This document shows, piece after piece, positions 24,274-32,790 of a DNA stretch of 64,000 nt. Position 1 is the first letter of the stretch. Each line of letters opens with the position of its first letter. The stretch is from positions 3,844,001 through 3,908,000 of the forward strand of contig NZ_OZ245757.1 of assembly GCF_965227505.1 (NCBI RefSeq). Direction: 5' to 3'. The DNA comes from Pelagibius sp965227505. GTDB taxonomy: Bacteria; Pseudomonadota; Alphaproteobacteria; Kiloniellales; Kiloniellaceae. The notes below the pieces were generated by a model. It was not told the DNA's origin. It made no database searches and was given only the letters and a program-made list of their open reading frames with translations. Made by a program: the position numbers and the translations under genes.

Positions 24274-25069
24274 GACCGGCCTCCCGCGTGAAGCTCAGGA
24301 TGTGGTCGCTGACCACCTGCGGCTGCTCGATGCAGGGTAGGTGCCCGGCACCGGCGATGACCTCGCAGCGGGCGCCGGGAATGAGGGCCGTCAGCTCCTG
24401 CATCAGCGCCGGCGGCGTCGAGCCGTCCTCCTCGCCCACCAGGCAGAGCGTCGGCACGGCGATTTCCTTGGCCGCCTCGGTGAAGTCGGTGTCACGGATC
24501 GCGGCCGAGGTGCCGGCATAGCCGCCCGCGGGGGTGCGGGTCAGCATGTTGCGCCAGCCGGCCAGTTCCACCGGGTCGCCGCTGCGCAACGCCTTGGTGA
24601 ACCAGCGCCCGAGAATGCCCTCGGCAAGGGACTCGATCCCGGCGGCTTCCACCGCTGCGATGCGGTCGTTCCACAGCCTGTCGTCGCCGATCCTGTGGGC
24701 GGTGTCGCAGAGGATGAGGCCGCGCACCAGCTCCGGCCTGCGGGCGTAGAGCCCCTGGGCGATCAGGCCGCCGACCGAGAGCCCGCAGACAACTGCGTTG
24801 TCGATCTTCAAGGCGTCCAAGAGCGCCGCAAGATCGCCGACGTGGTCGTCCATCACATAGGGCGTGTTCCCGAGGTCGGAGAGGCCGTGGCCGCGCTTGT
24901 CGTAGCGGATGATGCGGAAGGTGTCGCCGAGTCGCGCCACCACCCGGTCCCAGATTCGGAAGTCGGTGCCCAGCGAGTTGGAGAAGACCAGCACCGGTTT
25001 GGCCGGGTTTCCACTGTCCCCGCTGTCGCTGAAATGCAGCGTCAGGCCGTTCACCGCCATGAAGCGCAT
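24266..25069 (-). CDS. pcaD: 3-oxoadipate enol-lactonase
   Basis: A 267-residue alpha/beta-hydrolase. The nucleophile elbow is GLSVGG near residue 95, and the fold markers VLVFSNSLGTDFRIWD, RIIRYDKRGHGLSD and a C-terminal GAGHLPCIEQP supply the Asp/His positions. PcaD hydrolyses 3-oxoadipate enol-lactone to 3-oxoadipate. It is the first gene of the pca operon. No pcaQ or pcaR regulator gene is adjacent, so control lies elsewhere or in the 183-base gap to the divergent PLP enzyme gene. Confidence 0.93.
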   Translation of the reverse strand: MRFMAVNGLTLHFSDSGDSGNPAKPVLVFSNSLGTDFRIWDRVVARLGDTFRIIRYDKRGHGLSDLGNTPYVMDDHVGDLAALLDALKIDNAVVCGLSVGGLIAQGLYARRPELVRGLILCDTAHRIGDDRLWNDRIAAVEAAGIESLAEGILGRWFTKALRSGDPVELAGWRNMLTRTPAGGYAGTSAAIRDTDFTEAAKEIAVPTLCLVGEEDGSTPPALMQELTALIPGARCEVIAGAGHLPCIEQPQVVSDHILSFTREAGLA

Positions 25070-25252
25070 GTCCGTTCGGGCTCCCCTGTTCTTCTTGGTC
25101 TTCGATTGCGGCCCCCTTTATTCCACATCTCGGGCTCTATTCAAACGGGCTAGGGACAGGGTCCCAGGCAGGTCTTCCGAGCGGCCTTGACCGAAGTCTG
25201 GCGGTATGCCTAGTGGAGGCCAGGAGATCGATTGCAGAGACGAGGCCGGCCC

Positions 25253-26470
25253 ATGAAGCCCGAAGACCGTTCCGTCGTGCGCCGCACGACCCCGCCGCCG
25301 TCGGAGACGACGCCGCTGGTGACACCGCTTTTTCCCTCGGTGGTCTATTGCGCCGAGGATGCCGATGCCCTGGACGCCGTCTACGAGGGGCGGGCCGAGG
25401 GCTACAGCTACGCCCGCGAAGGCCATCCCAACGCCTCTGTCCTGGCCGACAAGATCTCCTGGATGGAAGGGGCCGGGCAGGAGGGCGTTGGGCAGGGAAT
25501 CATGACCGCTTCGGGCATGGCGGCGATTTCTGCGGTCTTCCTGGCATTGCTGGAGAAGGGGGATCACATCGTCGCCGGGAACCAGCTCTACGGCCGCTGC
25601 CTGCGCCTGCTGAGCCAGGATCTGCCGCGCATGGGCTTCGAGGCAAGCCTGGTCGACGCCTCCGACGTCGCCGCTGTAGAGGCGGCGCTGAGGCCGGAGA
25701 CAAAGATCCTGCTGGTGGAGGTGGTGGCCAACCCGACGCTGCGGGTCGCCGACATCAAGGGGCTGGCCCGCCTAGCCAAGGAGCGCGGGCTGATCTTCGT
25801 CGTCGACAACACCTTCACCACGCCGCGCGCCTTCAAGCCCTTCGACCACGGCGCCGATCTCGTTGTGCACTCGGTCACCAAGCTGCTGGCCGGACACAGC
25901 GACGTCACCCTGGGTTACGTCGGGTCGCGCGATCCCGCGCACGCCACCGCGCTCTACGATACGATCACGACCTGGGGGCTGAACGCCAGCCCCTTCGACT
26001 GCTGGCTGGCGGAGCGCGGCCTCAACACCTTCGATCTGCGCTTCCAGCGCGCGCAGGAGAACGCCAAGGCCCTGGCCGATCACCTGCGCGGTCTGCCGGG
26101 TGTGCTGCGGGTGCTCTATCCCGGCGAGCCGGACCACCCCGACGGGGCTCTGGCCCGTGACCTGCTGCAGGGCAACTTCAGCCACATGGTGAGCTTCGAG
26201 TTGGATGCCGACCGCGCGGGCGTCAACGCCTTCGTGCGCGCCGCCGGCAACATCGCCTTCGCGCCAACCCTGGGCGACGTCGGCACGACCATCAGCCATC
26301 CGGCCAGTTCCTCCCACCGCGGCCTGACTGTCGAGGGCCGGGCCGCGCTCGGCATCAGCGAGGGCTTCATCCGCGTCTCTGTCGGCGTCGAAGACATCGA
26401 TCTTCTGACGCGCGAGTTCACCGATGCCGTCGCCGCAGCGCGGCGTGCCGCAACACGAGAGGCAGGATAG
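25253..26470 (+). CDS. PLP-dependent cystathionine gamma-synthase family enzyme
   Basis: A 405-residue Cys/Met-metabolism PLP enzyme. The PLP lysine lies in HSVTKLLAGHSDV, with YAREGHPN, TASGMAAISAVFLALLEKGDHIV, VEVVANPTLRVADI and FVVDNTFTTPRAFKPFDHGAD as family blocks, and SHPASSSHRGL near the C-terminus. The family includes cystathionine synthases and lyases, methionine gamma-lyase and O-acetylhomoserine sulfhydrylases. Sequence alone does not separate these. It heads an operon with a DAO-type flavoenzyme and an iron alcohol dehydrogenase, unlike a methionine biosynthesis setting, so a catabolic gamma- or beta-elimination role is plausible. The ATG at 25253 is preferred to an upstream TTG. 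Confidence 0.85.
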   Translation: MKPEDRSVVRRTTPPPSETTPLVTPLFPSVVYCAEDADALDAVYEGRAEGYSYAREGHPNASVLADKISWMEGAGQEGVGQGIMTASGMAAISAVFLALLEKGDHIVAGNQLYGRCLRLLSQDLPRMGFEASLVDASDVAAVEAALRPETKILLVEVVANPTLRVADIKGLARLAKERGLIFVVDNTFTTPRAFKPFDHGADLVVHSVTKLLAGHSDVTLGYVGSRDPAHATALYDTITTWGLNASPFDCWLAERGLNTFDLRFQRAQENAKALADHLRGLPGVLRVLYPGEPDHPDGALARDLLQGNFSHMVSFELDADRAGVNAFVRAAGNIAFAPTLGDVGTTISHPASSSHRGLTVEGRAALGISEGFIRVSVGVEDIDLLTREFTDAVAAARRAATREAG

Positions 26471-26474
26471 CGCC

Positions 26475-27779
26475 ATGGATCAGAGCTACGATGCCATCAT
26501 CATCGGCGCGGGGGTGATCGGCGCCGCCGTCGGCCTGGAACTGGCGCGCGGCGGACGCAAGACCCTCAACGTCGATGCCCTGCCGGCGGCGGGCTACGGC
26601 TCAACGTCCAACTCCTGTGCCATCATCCGGGTGCACTATTCCACCCTGGACGGCACCGCCCTGGCCTACGACGGCTACTTCTACTGGAAGCACTGGGCGG
26701 ACTACCTGGATTGCCTCGACGAGCGCGGTTTGGCGGTCTTCCACGACTGCGGCTGCCTGGTGATGAAGACGCAGCAGAACGACCGCCTCGCCAAGGTGCT
26801 GAAGACCGTGGAGGCCCTGGACATTCCGCACGAGCATTGGGATGCGGAGCAAGTCCGAGCGACGCTGCCCGGTTATGACCTCGCCTGCCACTGGCCGGCC
26901 AGGCTGATGACGGATGCCGACTTCGGCGCCCCCACCGGCGGCGCGCTGGAAGGCGGCGTCTATTTCCCCACCGCCGGCTACATCAGCGACCCGCAGCTTG
27001 CCTCCCACAACCTGCAGCGCGCGGCTGAGGCTACCGGCGGCACCTTCCTCTTCAACAGGCGCGTGGTCGAGATCCCGGTGTCGCGCGGCCGCGTGGAGGG
27101 CGTCGTGCTGGACGACGGCACACGCATTTCAGCACCGGTGGTGGTGAATGTCGCCGGTCCGCACTCGGCCCCGGTGAATCGCCTGGCCGGCGCAGAGGCC
27201 GACATGCGCATCACCACCAAGGCCCTGCGCCAGGAGGTGGTCCACGTGAAAGCGCCGGAGGGTCTGGACTTCGAGAAGAACGGCCTGGTGATCTCAGACA
27301 GCGACATCGCCTGCTACTGCCGGCCGGAGACCGGCAACCACATTCTGGTGGGCAGCGAGGACCCGGACTGCGACCCGCGGGAGATGGTGGACCCGGATAC
27401 CTTCAACCGCGACCTCACCGATCAGGCGGTGACCCAGGCCTTCCGCTACGCCCAGCGTCTGCCGGCGCTGAAGGTCTCGCAGAGCCCCAAGGGGGTCGTC
27501 GACCTCTATGACGTGACCGAGGACTGGATTCCGATCTACGACCGCTCCTGCATCGACGGCTTCTACATGGCCGTCGGCAGCAGCGGCAACCAGTTCAAGA
27601 ACGCACCGGTCGCCGGTCGCATGATGGCGGCGCTGATCGACTACTGCGAGGGCGGCGGCGATCACGACGCAAAGCCCCTGCGCTTCAAGCTCAGCAACCT
27701 GGACCACAGCATCGACTGCGGCAGCTTCTCGCGCCTGCGCGAGGTCAACCAGGACAGCAGCTTCTCGGTGCTGGGATAA
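26475..27779 (+). CDS. FAD-dependent oxidoreductase (DAO family)
   Basis: A 434-residue amine/amino-acid oxidase-type flavoprotein. The FAD-binding motif is AIIIGAGVIGAAVGLELARGG near residues 7-27. A catalytic-domain ending IDGFYMAVGSSGNQFKNAPVAGRMMA resembles the sarcosine/dimethylglycine oxidase branch. No signal peptide is present. AGGA lies 10 bases before the ATG at 26475, and the gene starts four bases after the PLP enzyme stop. The substrate is unknown. A secondary amine or amino acid is the family expectation. Confidence 0.85.
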   Translation: MDQSYDAIIIGAGVIGAAVGLELARGGRKTLNVDALPAAGYGSTSNSCAIIRVHYSTLDGTALAYDGYFYWKHWADYLDCLDERGLAVFHDCGCLVMKTQQNDRLAKVLKTVEALDIPHEHWDAEQVRATLPGYDLACHWPARLMTDADFGAPTGGALEGGVYFPTAGYISDPQLASHNLQRAAEATGGTFLFNRRVVEIPVSRGRVEGVVLDDGTRISAPVVVNVAGPHSAPVNRLAGAEADMRITTKALRQEVVHVKAPEGLDFEKNGLVISDSDIACYCRPETGNHILVGSEDPDCDPREMVDPDTFNRDLTDQAVTQAFRYAQRLPALKVSQSPKGVVDLYDVTEDWIPIYDRSCIDGFYMAVGSSGNQFKNAPVAGRMMAALIDYCEGGGDHDAKPLRFKLSNLDHSIDCGSFSRLREVNQDSSFSVLG

Positions 27780-27783
27780 AACG

Positions 27784-28896
27784 ATGGCCACCATCAGCTA
27801 CCTGACGCGGATCGAGTTCGATTTCGGGCTCGCCGCGAAGCTGCCGGACTTCTGCGCCGAACTTGGCATGAAGCGTCCCCTGCTGGTGACCGATCCCGGA
27901 CTGACAGCTCTTGGGTTGATCGCGCCCATCGCGCAGCGCTTCGCCGAGGCCCCGGCGACCTTCGATCGGACGCCGGCCAATCCGACGGAAGCCGCGGTGA
28001 TGGCCGCGCTTGCGGTCTACCAGTCCGAGGGCTGCGATGGGGTGCTGGCGATCGGCGGCGGGTCTTCCATTGACCTGGGCAAGGCGGTGCGGCTGTTGGC
28101 CGGGCAGGCGCCGCCGCTGGTGCAGTATGCTGCCGTCGAGGGCGGGGCCGCGCGCATCACCGGTCCGCTGCCGCCCTTGATCGCAGTGCCGACAACGGCC
28201 GGTACGGGTTCGGAGGTCGGGCGCGGCGCCGTCATCGTCATGGACGACGGCCGCAAGCTGGGCATTCTCTCGCCGCTGATGCTGCCCTCGCTGGCGGTCT
28301 GCGATCCTGAGCTGACGCTGGGTCTGCCGCCGCTGCTGACGGCGGCGACCGGCATGGATGCTCTGGCCCATTGCCTGGAAACCTTTCTCTCCGCCGCCGT
28401 CAATCCCCCGGCGGACGCCATCGCCCTGGAAGGACTGGCCCGCGGCTACGCCGCCATTCGGACGGCCGTGACCGACGGCCGGGACCGGCAGGCGCGCTGG
28501 GACATGATGATGGCTTCGATGGAGGGGGCCATGGCATTTCAGAAGGGCCTCGGCGCCGTGCACTCGCTCTCCCATCCGCTGGGCGCGTTGCCTGATTTGA
28601 TGCTTCATCACGGCACGCTGAATGCCGTGTTGCTGCCGGCGGTGCTGCGGTTCAACCGCCCTGCAGTCGGCGGCAAGTGGGACCGGCTGGAGGCGATGCT
28701 GGGCGGTGCTCCGGACAGTCAGGTCGCTGTGCTGAATCGGGAGATCGGCCTGCCGGCCGGCCTCTCCGCAATGGGTGTGAGCCGCGACCAGCTACCGGCG
28801 ATAGCGGCGGCGGCGCTGCTCGACCACTGCCACGCCACCAATCCGCGCGCGGCGAGCGAGGCCGACTATCTGGCGATCCTTGAGGAGTCTTTCTGA
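27784..28896 (+). CDS. iron-containing alcohol dehydrogenase
   Basis: A 370-residue group III alcohol dehydrogenase. It has the NAD-binding GGGSSIDLGKA near residue 97, PTTAGTGSEVGRGAVI near 140, and metal-binding segments MDALAHCLE and GAVHSLSHPLGALPDLMLHHG. The family oxidises or reduces alcohols, aldehydes or semialdehydes. It starts four bases after the flavoenzyme stop, completing a three-gene operon whose product chain may be amine oxidation to an aldehyde, then redox conversion of the aldehyde; this ordering is inference. It converges on znuA with seven bases between stops. Confidence 0.9.
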   Translation: MATISYLTRIEFDFGLAAKLPDFCAELGMKRPLLVTDPGLTALGLIAPIAQRFAEAPATFDRTPANPTEAAVMAALAVYQSEGCDGVLAIGGGSSIDLGKAVRLLAGQAPPLVQYAAVEGGAARITGPLPPLIAVPTTAGTGSEVGRGAVIVMDDGRKLGILSPLMLPSLAVCDPELTLGLPPLLTAATGMDALAHCLETFLSAAVNPPADAIALEGLARGYAAIRTAVTDGRDRQARWDMMMASMEGAMAFQKGLGAVHSLSHPLGALPDLMLHHGTLNAVLLPAVLRFNRPAVGGKWDRLEAMLGGAPDSQVAVLNREIGLPAGLSAMGVSRDQLPAIAAAALLDHCHATNPRAASEADYLAILEESF

Positions 28897-28903
28897 CCCG
28901 CGA

Positions 28904-30100
28904 TCAGCTGCTTTCGCTGAGGCAGTTGCGCAGAGCCTCGGCGTTGCCGCGCATTAGCTTGAAGTACATCTCCGGGCCGTATCCCAGATCGGCGCCCAGG
29001 GGGTCCAGGGTTCCGGTTTTTGCCTGCGTGCCCTCGGCCACCACGCCGACCAGCCGCGGTTCGAACTGCGGCTCGGCAAAGATGCAGACCGCGCCCAGTT
29101 CGGTGATCTTCTCGCGCATCTCTGCCAGGCGCTGGGCGCCGGGCTGGCGTTCCGGGCTGACGGTGATGGAGCCCACCGCATTCAGCCCGAACTGCCGTTC
29201 CATGTACTGATAGGCATCATGAAAGACGATGAAGGGCTTGTCTTTGACGCTTGCCAGCTCGGACGTCATGTCCCTGCCGAGCTGATCCAACCTGCGCAGC
29301 AGGATCTCGCGATTGGCGCGGTAGACGCCGCTGTTGTCCGGGTCGGCCTCGATCAGGGCCTCGGCAATGGCGGCCGCCATGGCCCGGGCATTGTCGGGAT
29401 CGAGCCAGATGTGCATGTCAGTTTCGCCGTGGGCGTGGCCTTCATGACCCTTTGCTTCATGGGCGTGGTCATGGGCGTGGTCGTGGCCATGCTCCTCGTG
29501 CCCGTGTTCACCATGGGCGTGTTCTGCGTGCGCGTGTTCCGCTTCAGCATGCTCTTCGTGGCCATGCTCTTCGTGGCCGTGTTCACCATGGGCATGGTCT
29601 TCATGCGCGTGTTTCGCTTCAGCATGCTCCTCGTGGTCGTGTCCCTCATGGCCGTGCCCACCGTGCGCATGGTCCTCGTGCGCATGGTCCTCATGACCAT
29701 GGGCATCGTGGTCTCCATGGTGGTCATGCTCCGCCCAGGGGCCGCCTTCGCGGAACGGCAGCAGCGCGACGTTGGGCGCCTCGGCGAGAGACAGCACCTT
29801 GGTATCTCCGGCCAGGGCTTCTATGGGCCCCTCCAGGAAGACCTCCAACTCGTCGCCCACCCAGAACACGACCGCCGCTTTCTCCAGTGCCGCGGCATCG
29901 GAGGGCCGCAGGCTGTAGCTGTGGGGCGAGCCACCGCCTTTGACGATCAGGTGTGGCTCCCCGACGCCCTGCATGATGCCGGCGACCAGGGAGTGAACCG
30001 GGGCGATGCTGGTGACCACCACGGGCGCCTCGGCTGCGGCCGCCGGAAGGGCGGCGGAAAACAGGGCGGCGAAGGCAACGGAAGAGGCCGGAATGCGCAT
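28904..30100 (-). CDS. znuA: zinc ABC transporter substrate-binding protein
   Basis: A 398-residue periplasmic zinc-binding protein. The signal peptide ends PAAAAEAPVVV. Zinc ligands are expected in GGGSPHSYSLRPSDA, DMHIWLDPDNA and IVFHDAYQYMERQFG. Between them lies an exceptionally long His/Glu/Asp-rich loop of about 100 residues (29429-29728), built of HAHEDHAHG and HGHEEHAEAE-like units; most ZnuA loops are 20-40 residues. The loop probably buffers zinc for delivery to the pocket. The ATG at 30100 follows GAGGA by 11 bases; an in-frame ATG at 30118 has no ribosome site. It is divergent from znuCB-zur with a Zur-like site between. Confidence 0.93.
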   Translation of the reverse strand: MRIPASSVAFAALFSAALPAAAAEAPVVVTSIAPVHSLVAGIMQGVGEPHLIVKGGGSPHSYSLRPSDAAALEKAAVVFWVGDELEVFLEGPIEALAGDTKVLSLAEAPNVALLPFREGGPWAEHDHHGDHDAHGHEDHAHEDHAHGGHGHEGHDHEEHAEAKHAHEDHAHGEHGHEEHGHEEHAEAEHAHAEHAHGEHGHEEHGHDHAHDHAHEAKGHEGHAHGETDMHIWLDPDNARAMAAAIAEALIEADPDNSGVYRANREILLRRLDQLGRDMTSELASVKDKPFIVFHDAYQYMERQFGLNAVGSITVSPERQPGAQRLAEMREKITELGAVCIFAEPQFEPRLVGVVAEGTQAKTGTLDPLGADLGYGPEMYFKLMRGNAEALRNCLSESS

Positions 30101-30166
30101 GGCTAAAAGAGTCCTCATTTAGGGGGCGTCGGCTGGCGAGTGGCTTGCGGCAGGGGCGCCAGGATT

Positions 30167-30179
30167 GTAATAATATAAC
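30167..30179. promoter_or_regulatory. Zur-like operator between znuA and znuC
   Basis: The sequence GTAATAATATAAC resembles the A/T-rich core of proteobacterial Zur boxes (E. coli core GTTATANTATAAC, one base different). It lies 67 bases before the znuA ATG and 41 bases before the znuC ATG, in the only AT-rich part of the divergent intergenic region, and a zur gene is in the same operon. Zinc-loaded Zur would repress both directions. Confidence 0.7.
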
Positions 30180-30219
30180 GCTTGGAATTTAGCCTGCAAC
30201 GGGAAACTCTGGAGAGTTC

Positions 30220-31155
30220 ATGGCAGACGTGACGCCGGCGCCGATGCCGGCGGAGAGCGCCGGTAGCGATACACCAAAGCCTGCGGCTCAGGCAGCGGAG
30301 GCGCCCTTGATCGAAGCACCCTTGATCGAAGCTCAGGGGCTGGGCGTGCGCGGCCGCGACCGCTGGCTGGTGCGCGGCGTCGATCTGGCCATCCGCCCGG
30401 GTGAGATCGTCACCCTGATCGGGCCCAACGGCAGCGGCAAGAGCACCACGGTGAAGGCACTGCTGGGCATTCTTGAAACGGCAGAGGGAAACCTCACCCG
30501 CCGCGACGGCCTGCGGATCGGCTATGTGCCCCAGAAGCTCTCCATCGACTACAGCATGCCGCTGACGGTGCGCCGCCTGATGACCCTGACCGGACGGCAC
30601 GGGCGCGCGGAGATCGACAGGGCGCTCGGCGAGGTGGGCATCGCCCATCTCGCCGAACAGCCGGTGCAGCAGCTTTCCGGGGGCGAGTTTCAACGCGCGC
30701 TGCTGGCCCGCGCTTTGATCCGCCGGCCCCAGCTTCTGGTGCTGGACGAACCGGTGCAGGGCGTCGACTTCGGCGGCGAGATCGCGCTTTACGAGCTGAT
30801 CAGCGAGATCCGCGACCGACTGGGCTGTGCCATCCTGATGATCTCCCACGATCTGCACATCGTCATGGGGCAGACCGACACGGTGATCTGCCTGAACGGC
30901 CATGTCTGCTGTTCCGGCACGCCCCAGGCGGTGACCGCCAGTCCGGAGTACCGCGCCCTCTTCGGCTCCCGCGCAGCAGCGGCCCTGGCCGTTTACCGCC
31001 ACGACCACGATCACGTGCATCTGCCCGACGGACGGGTGGTCGGTCGCGACGACGGCCACGGCCATCATCACCATCACAGCCACCCACATGATCATGAGGC
31101 GCCGTCTTCTGAAGAAGGGGCGGCGGCAAAGCGGGACACCCGGGATGCTGGATGA
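30220..31155 (+). CDS. znuC: zinc ABC transporter ATP-binding protein
   Basis: A 311-residue ABC ATPase. Walker A is GPNGSGKST near residue 68, the signature is LSGGEFQRA near 150, Walker B is LLVLDEP near 172, and the switch His is in ISHDLH near 209. Two extras stand out. The first about 40 residues are an Ala/Pro-rich extension containing a direct repeat APLIEAPLIEA. The C-terminus carries a His-rich tail (YRHDHDHVHLPDG... GHGHHHHHSHPHDH), which may sense or hold zinc. The gene overlaps znuB by 11 bases. Confidence 0.95.
   Translation: MADVTPAPMPAESAGSDTPKPAAQAAEAPLIEAPLIEAQGLGVRGRDRWLVRGVDLAIRPGEIVTLIGPNGSGKSTTVKALLGILETAEGNLTRRDGLRIGYVPQKLSIDYSMPLTVRRLMTLTGRHGRAEIDRALGEVGIAHLAEQPVQQLSGGEFQRALLARALIRRPQLLVLDEPVQGVDFGGEIALYELISEIRDRLGCAILMISHDLHIVMGQTDTVICLNGHVCCSGTPQAVTASPEYRALFGSRAAAALAVYRHDHDHVHLPDGRVVGRDDGHGHHHHHSHPHDHEAPSSEEGAAAKRDTRDAG
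30304..30333. repeat. 15-bp in-frame tandem duplication in znuC
   Basis: CCCTTGATCGAAGCA is followed directly by CCCTTGATCGAAGCT (one mismatch). It encodes the repeated peptide PLIEA in the N-terminal extension of ZnuC. The period is a multiple of three and keeps the frame. Confidence 0.9.
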
Positions 31156-31972
31156 CTTTTTCACGAGGGCGCTGATCGGCGGCATCGGCGTGGCCCTGGT
31201 GGCGGGGCCGCTGGGCTGCTTCATCGTCTGGCGGCGCATGGCCTATTTCGGCGACACCATGGCGCACTCCGCGTTGCTCGGCGTCGCCTTGGCCCTGCTG
31301 CTGGAGGTCAACGTCACCCTGGGCGTCTTCGCCATTGCCGCCGGCGGGGCCATGGCGCTGGTGCTGCTGCAGCGCCAGGCGGTGCTGCCGACCGACGCGC
31401 TTCTGGGAATCCTGGCCCACTCCACCCTGGCGCTGGGGTTGGTGCTGGTCTCCTTCATGGCCTGGTTGCGCATCGATCTGCTGGCCTATCTCTTCGGCGA
31501 TCTGCTGGCGGTGACGCAGACCGACATCGCCCTGATCTACGGCGGCGGTCTGGCCGTGCTGGCGCTCCTGGCTGCGATCTGGCGGCCGCTGCTGGCCGGC
31601 ACCGTGAGCGAGGAACTGGCCGCGGCCGAGTCCCTCAATCCGGAGCGCGCGCGCCTCATCTTCATGCTGCTCATGGCCGCAGTGATCGCCATCGCCATGA
31701 AGATCGTCGGCATCCTGCTGATCACCTCTTTGCTGATCATCCCGGCTGCGACCGCGCGGCGCTTCGCGCCGGGGCCGGAGGCCATGGCTTTCATCGCTTC
31801 GGCCCTCGGCATGCTCGCCGTGGTGCTGGGGCTTTTCGGCTCGCTGCAGTTCGACACGCCCTCCGGCCCCTCGGTGGTGGTCGCGGCGCTGCTGCTCTTC
31901 CTGCTGTCTTTGTTGTCTCAAGCGCTGCGGCGCGGCTCGCGCCCTGCGGGGTCTCTGGAGAAGACGTCATGA
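31145..31972 (+). CDS. znuB: zinc ABC transporter permease
   Basis: A 275-residue polytopic inner-membrane protein of the ABC-3 family with about seven to eight hydrophobic segments. It begins MLDDFFTRALIGGIGVALVAGPLGCFIVWRRMAYFGDTMAHSALLGVAL and contains DALLGILAHSTLALGLV and MKIVGILLITSLLIIPAATAR, all hallmark ZnuB blocks. The ATG at 31145, inside the 3' end of znuC, is preferred over an upstream Met that would add 19 basic residues. The last four bases overlap the zur start (ATGA). Confidence 0.94.
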   Translation: MLDDFFTRALIGGIGVALVAGPLGCFIVWRRMAYFGDTMAHSALLGVALALLLEVNVTLGVFAIAAGGAMALVLLQRQAVLPTDALLGILAHSTLALGLVLVSFMAWLRIDLLAYLFGDLLAVTQTDIALIYGGGLAVLALLAAIWRPLLAGTVSEELAAAESLNPERARLIFMLLMAAVIAIAMKIVGILLITSLLIIPAATARRFAPGPEAMAFIASALGMLAVVLGLFGSLQFDTPSGPSVVVAALLLFLLSLLSQALRRGSRPAGSLEKTS

Positions 31973-32358
31973 CCACGGCCAAGCTGACCCGCAACCAGCA
32001 GCTCGTGCTCGACCGGCTCGCGGCCAGCCCGGCTGCGCTCTCGGCCTACGAGTTGCTCGATCAACTGCGGGATGCGGGGCTGCGTGCGCCGGTGCAGGTC
32101 TACCGCGCGCTGGAGACCCTCGGGCAAAAAGGACTGGTGCACCGCATCGAGAGCCTCAACGCCTACGTCGCCTGCTGTGCCCACGACCACCAGGCCGCGG
32201 CCGGCTTTGCCATCTGCGACGACTGCGGCGAGGTGACGGAGTTCGCCTTTCCGGCCAGCGAAAAGGGGCTGAAGTCCGTTGCCGGCGAGACCGGTTTCGA
32301 GACCCGCCACATGACCGTGGAACTGCACGGCCGCTGCGCCGCCTGCGCCTCGCACTAA
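31969..32358 (+). CDS. zur: zinc uptake regulator, Fur family
   Basis: A 129-residue Fur-family repressor. The N-terminal winged helix spans about residues 5-75 (LTRNQQLVLDRLAAS...VYRALETLGQKGLVHRIESLNAYVAC). The C-terminal metal domain has CAHDHQ and two CxxC pairs, ICDDC and RCAAC, for structural zinc. It is the last gene of znuCB-zur, coupled to znuB by ATGA. It would repress the divergent promoters at 30167-30179 when zinc is sufficient. Context separates it from ferric Fur and manganese Mur. Confidence 0.92.
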   Translation: MTTAKLTRNQQLVLDRLAASPAALSAYELLDQLRDAGLRAPVQVYRALETLGQKGLVHRIESLNAYVACCAHDHQAAAGFAICDDCGEVTEFAFPASEKGLKSVAGETGFETRHMTVELHGRCAACASH

Positions 32359-32369
32359 GGGGCGAGCGT

Positions 32370-32693
32370 TTGAAACACAGTCCGCATCTGGAGACCTATT
32401 GGATCTCCTTTCCACGCGACCCGCATTTGCCGATGGGCATCGGTGTCACCGCGTTTTCGGAGGCGGACGCATTCGCCCTGATTGAGAGCAAGGGCTTCGA
32501 CGAATGGTTTGAGGGCGCCGCCGAGATCCGAGTCGAGCGTGGAGTGAGAATTCGCGACCTGGATCAGTCAAACATCGCCTCGAACATAGGTCCAATGCAG
32601 CTCCGCGGCGTCTGGTATCCAGCGGCGAACGTCGGAATCGGTGCTCCACGGGACAAGATGTATAAGCGGCTGCACAAGGAAGGGGACGACTAG
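32370..32693 (+). CDS. small conserved-looking hypothetical protein
   Basis: A 107-residue soluble protein, likely starting at TTG 32370, with AAGGGGCG seven bases upstream and 11 bases after the zur stop. I do not recognise it. The sequence begins MKHSPHLETYWISFPRDPHLPMGIGVTAF and has VRIRDLDQSNIASNIGPMQLRGVWYP near the middle; there is no signal or membrane segment. Base composition is less GC-rich than its neighbours. It could be read from the znuCB-zur transcript, but there is no metal-binding motif to tie it to zinc. Confidence 0.6.
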   Translation: MKHSPHLETYWISFPRDPHLPMGIGVTAFSEADAFALIESKGFDEWFEGAAEIRVERGVRIRDLDQSNIASNIGPMQLRGVWYPAANVGIGAPRDKMYKRLHKEGDD

Positions 32694-32790
32694 CCGCAAT
32701 ACCGCCCCGTCTCCGCCACATTGCCGGCCTATCCTGCGTGTCGATCGAGGCTTGCGCCGCCGCCGCATCGGCAATCTGGGGAGCAAGGCG

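Noticed and set aside
29429..29728. Repetitive DNA resembling a short array
   Set aside because: The repeats encode the His-rich loop of ZnuA in frame; spacing is irregular and there are no spacers, so it is not a CRISPR array.
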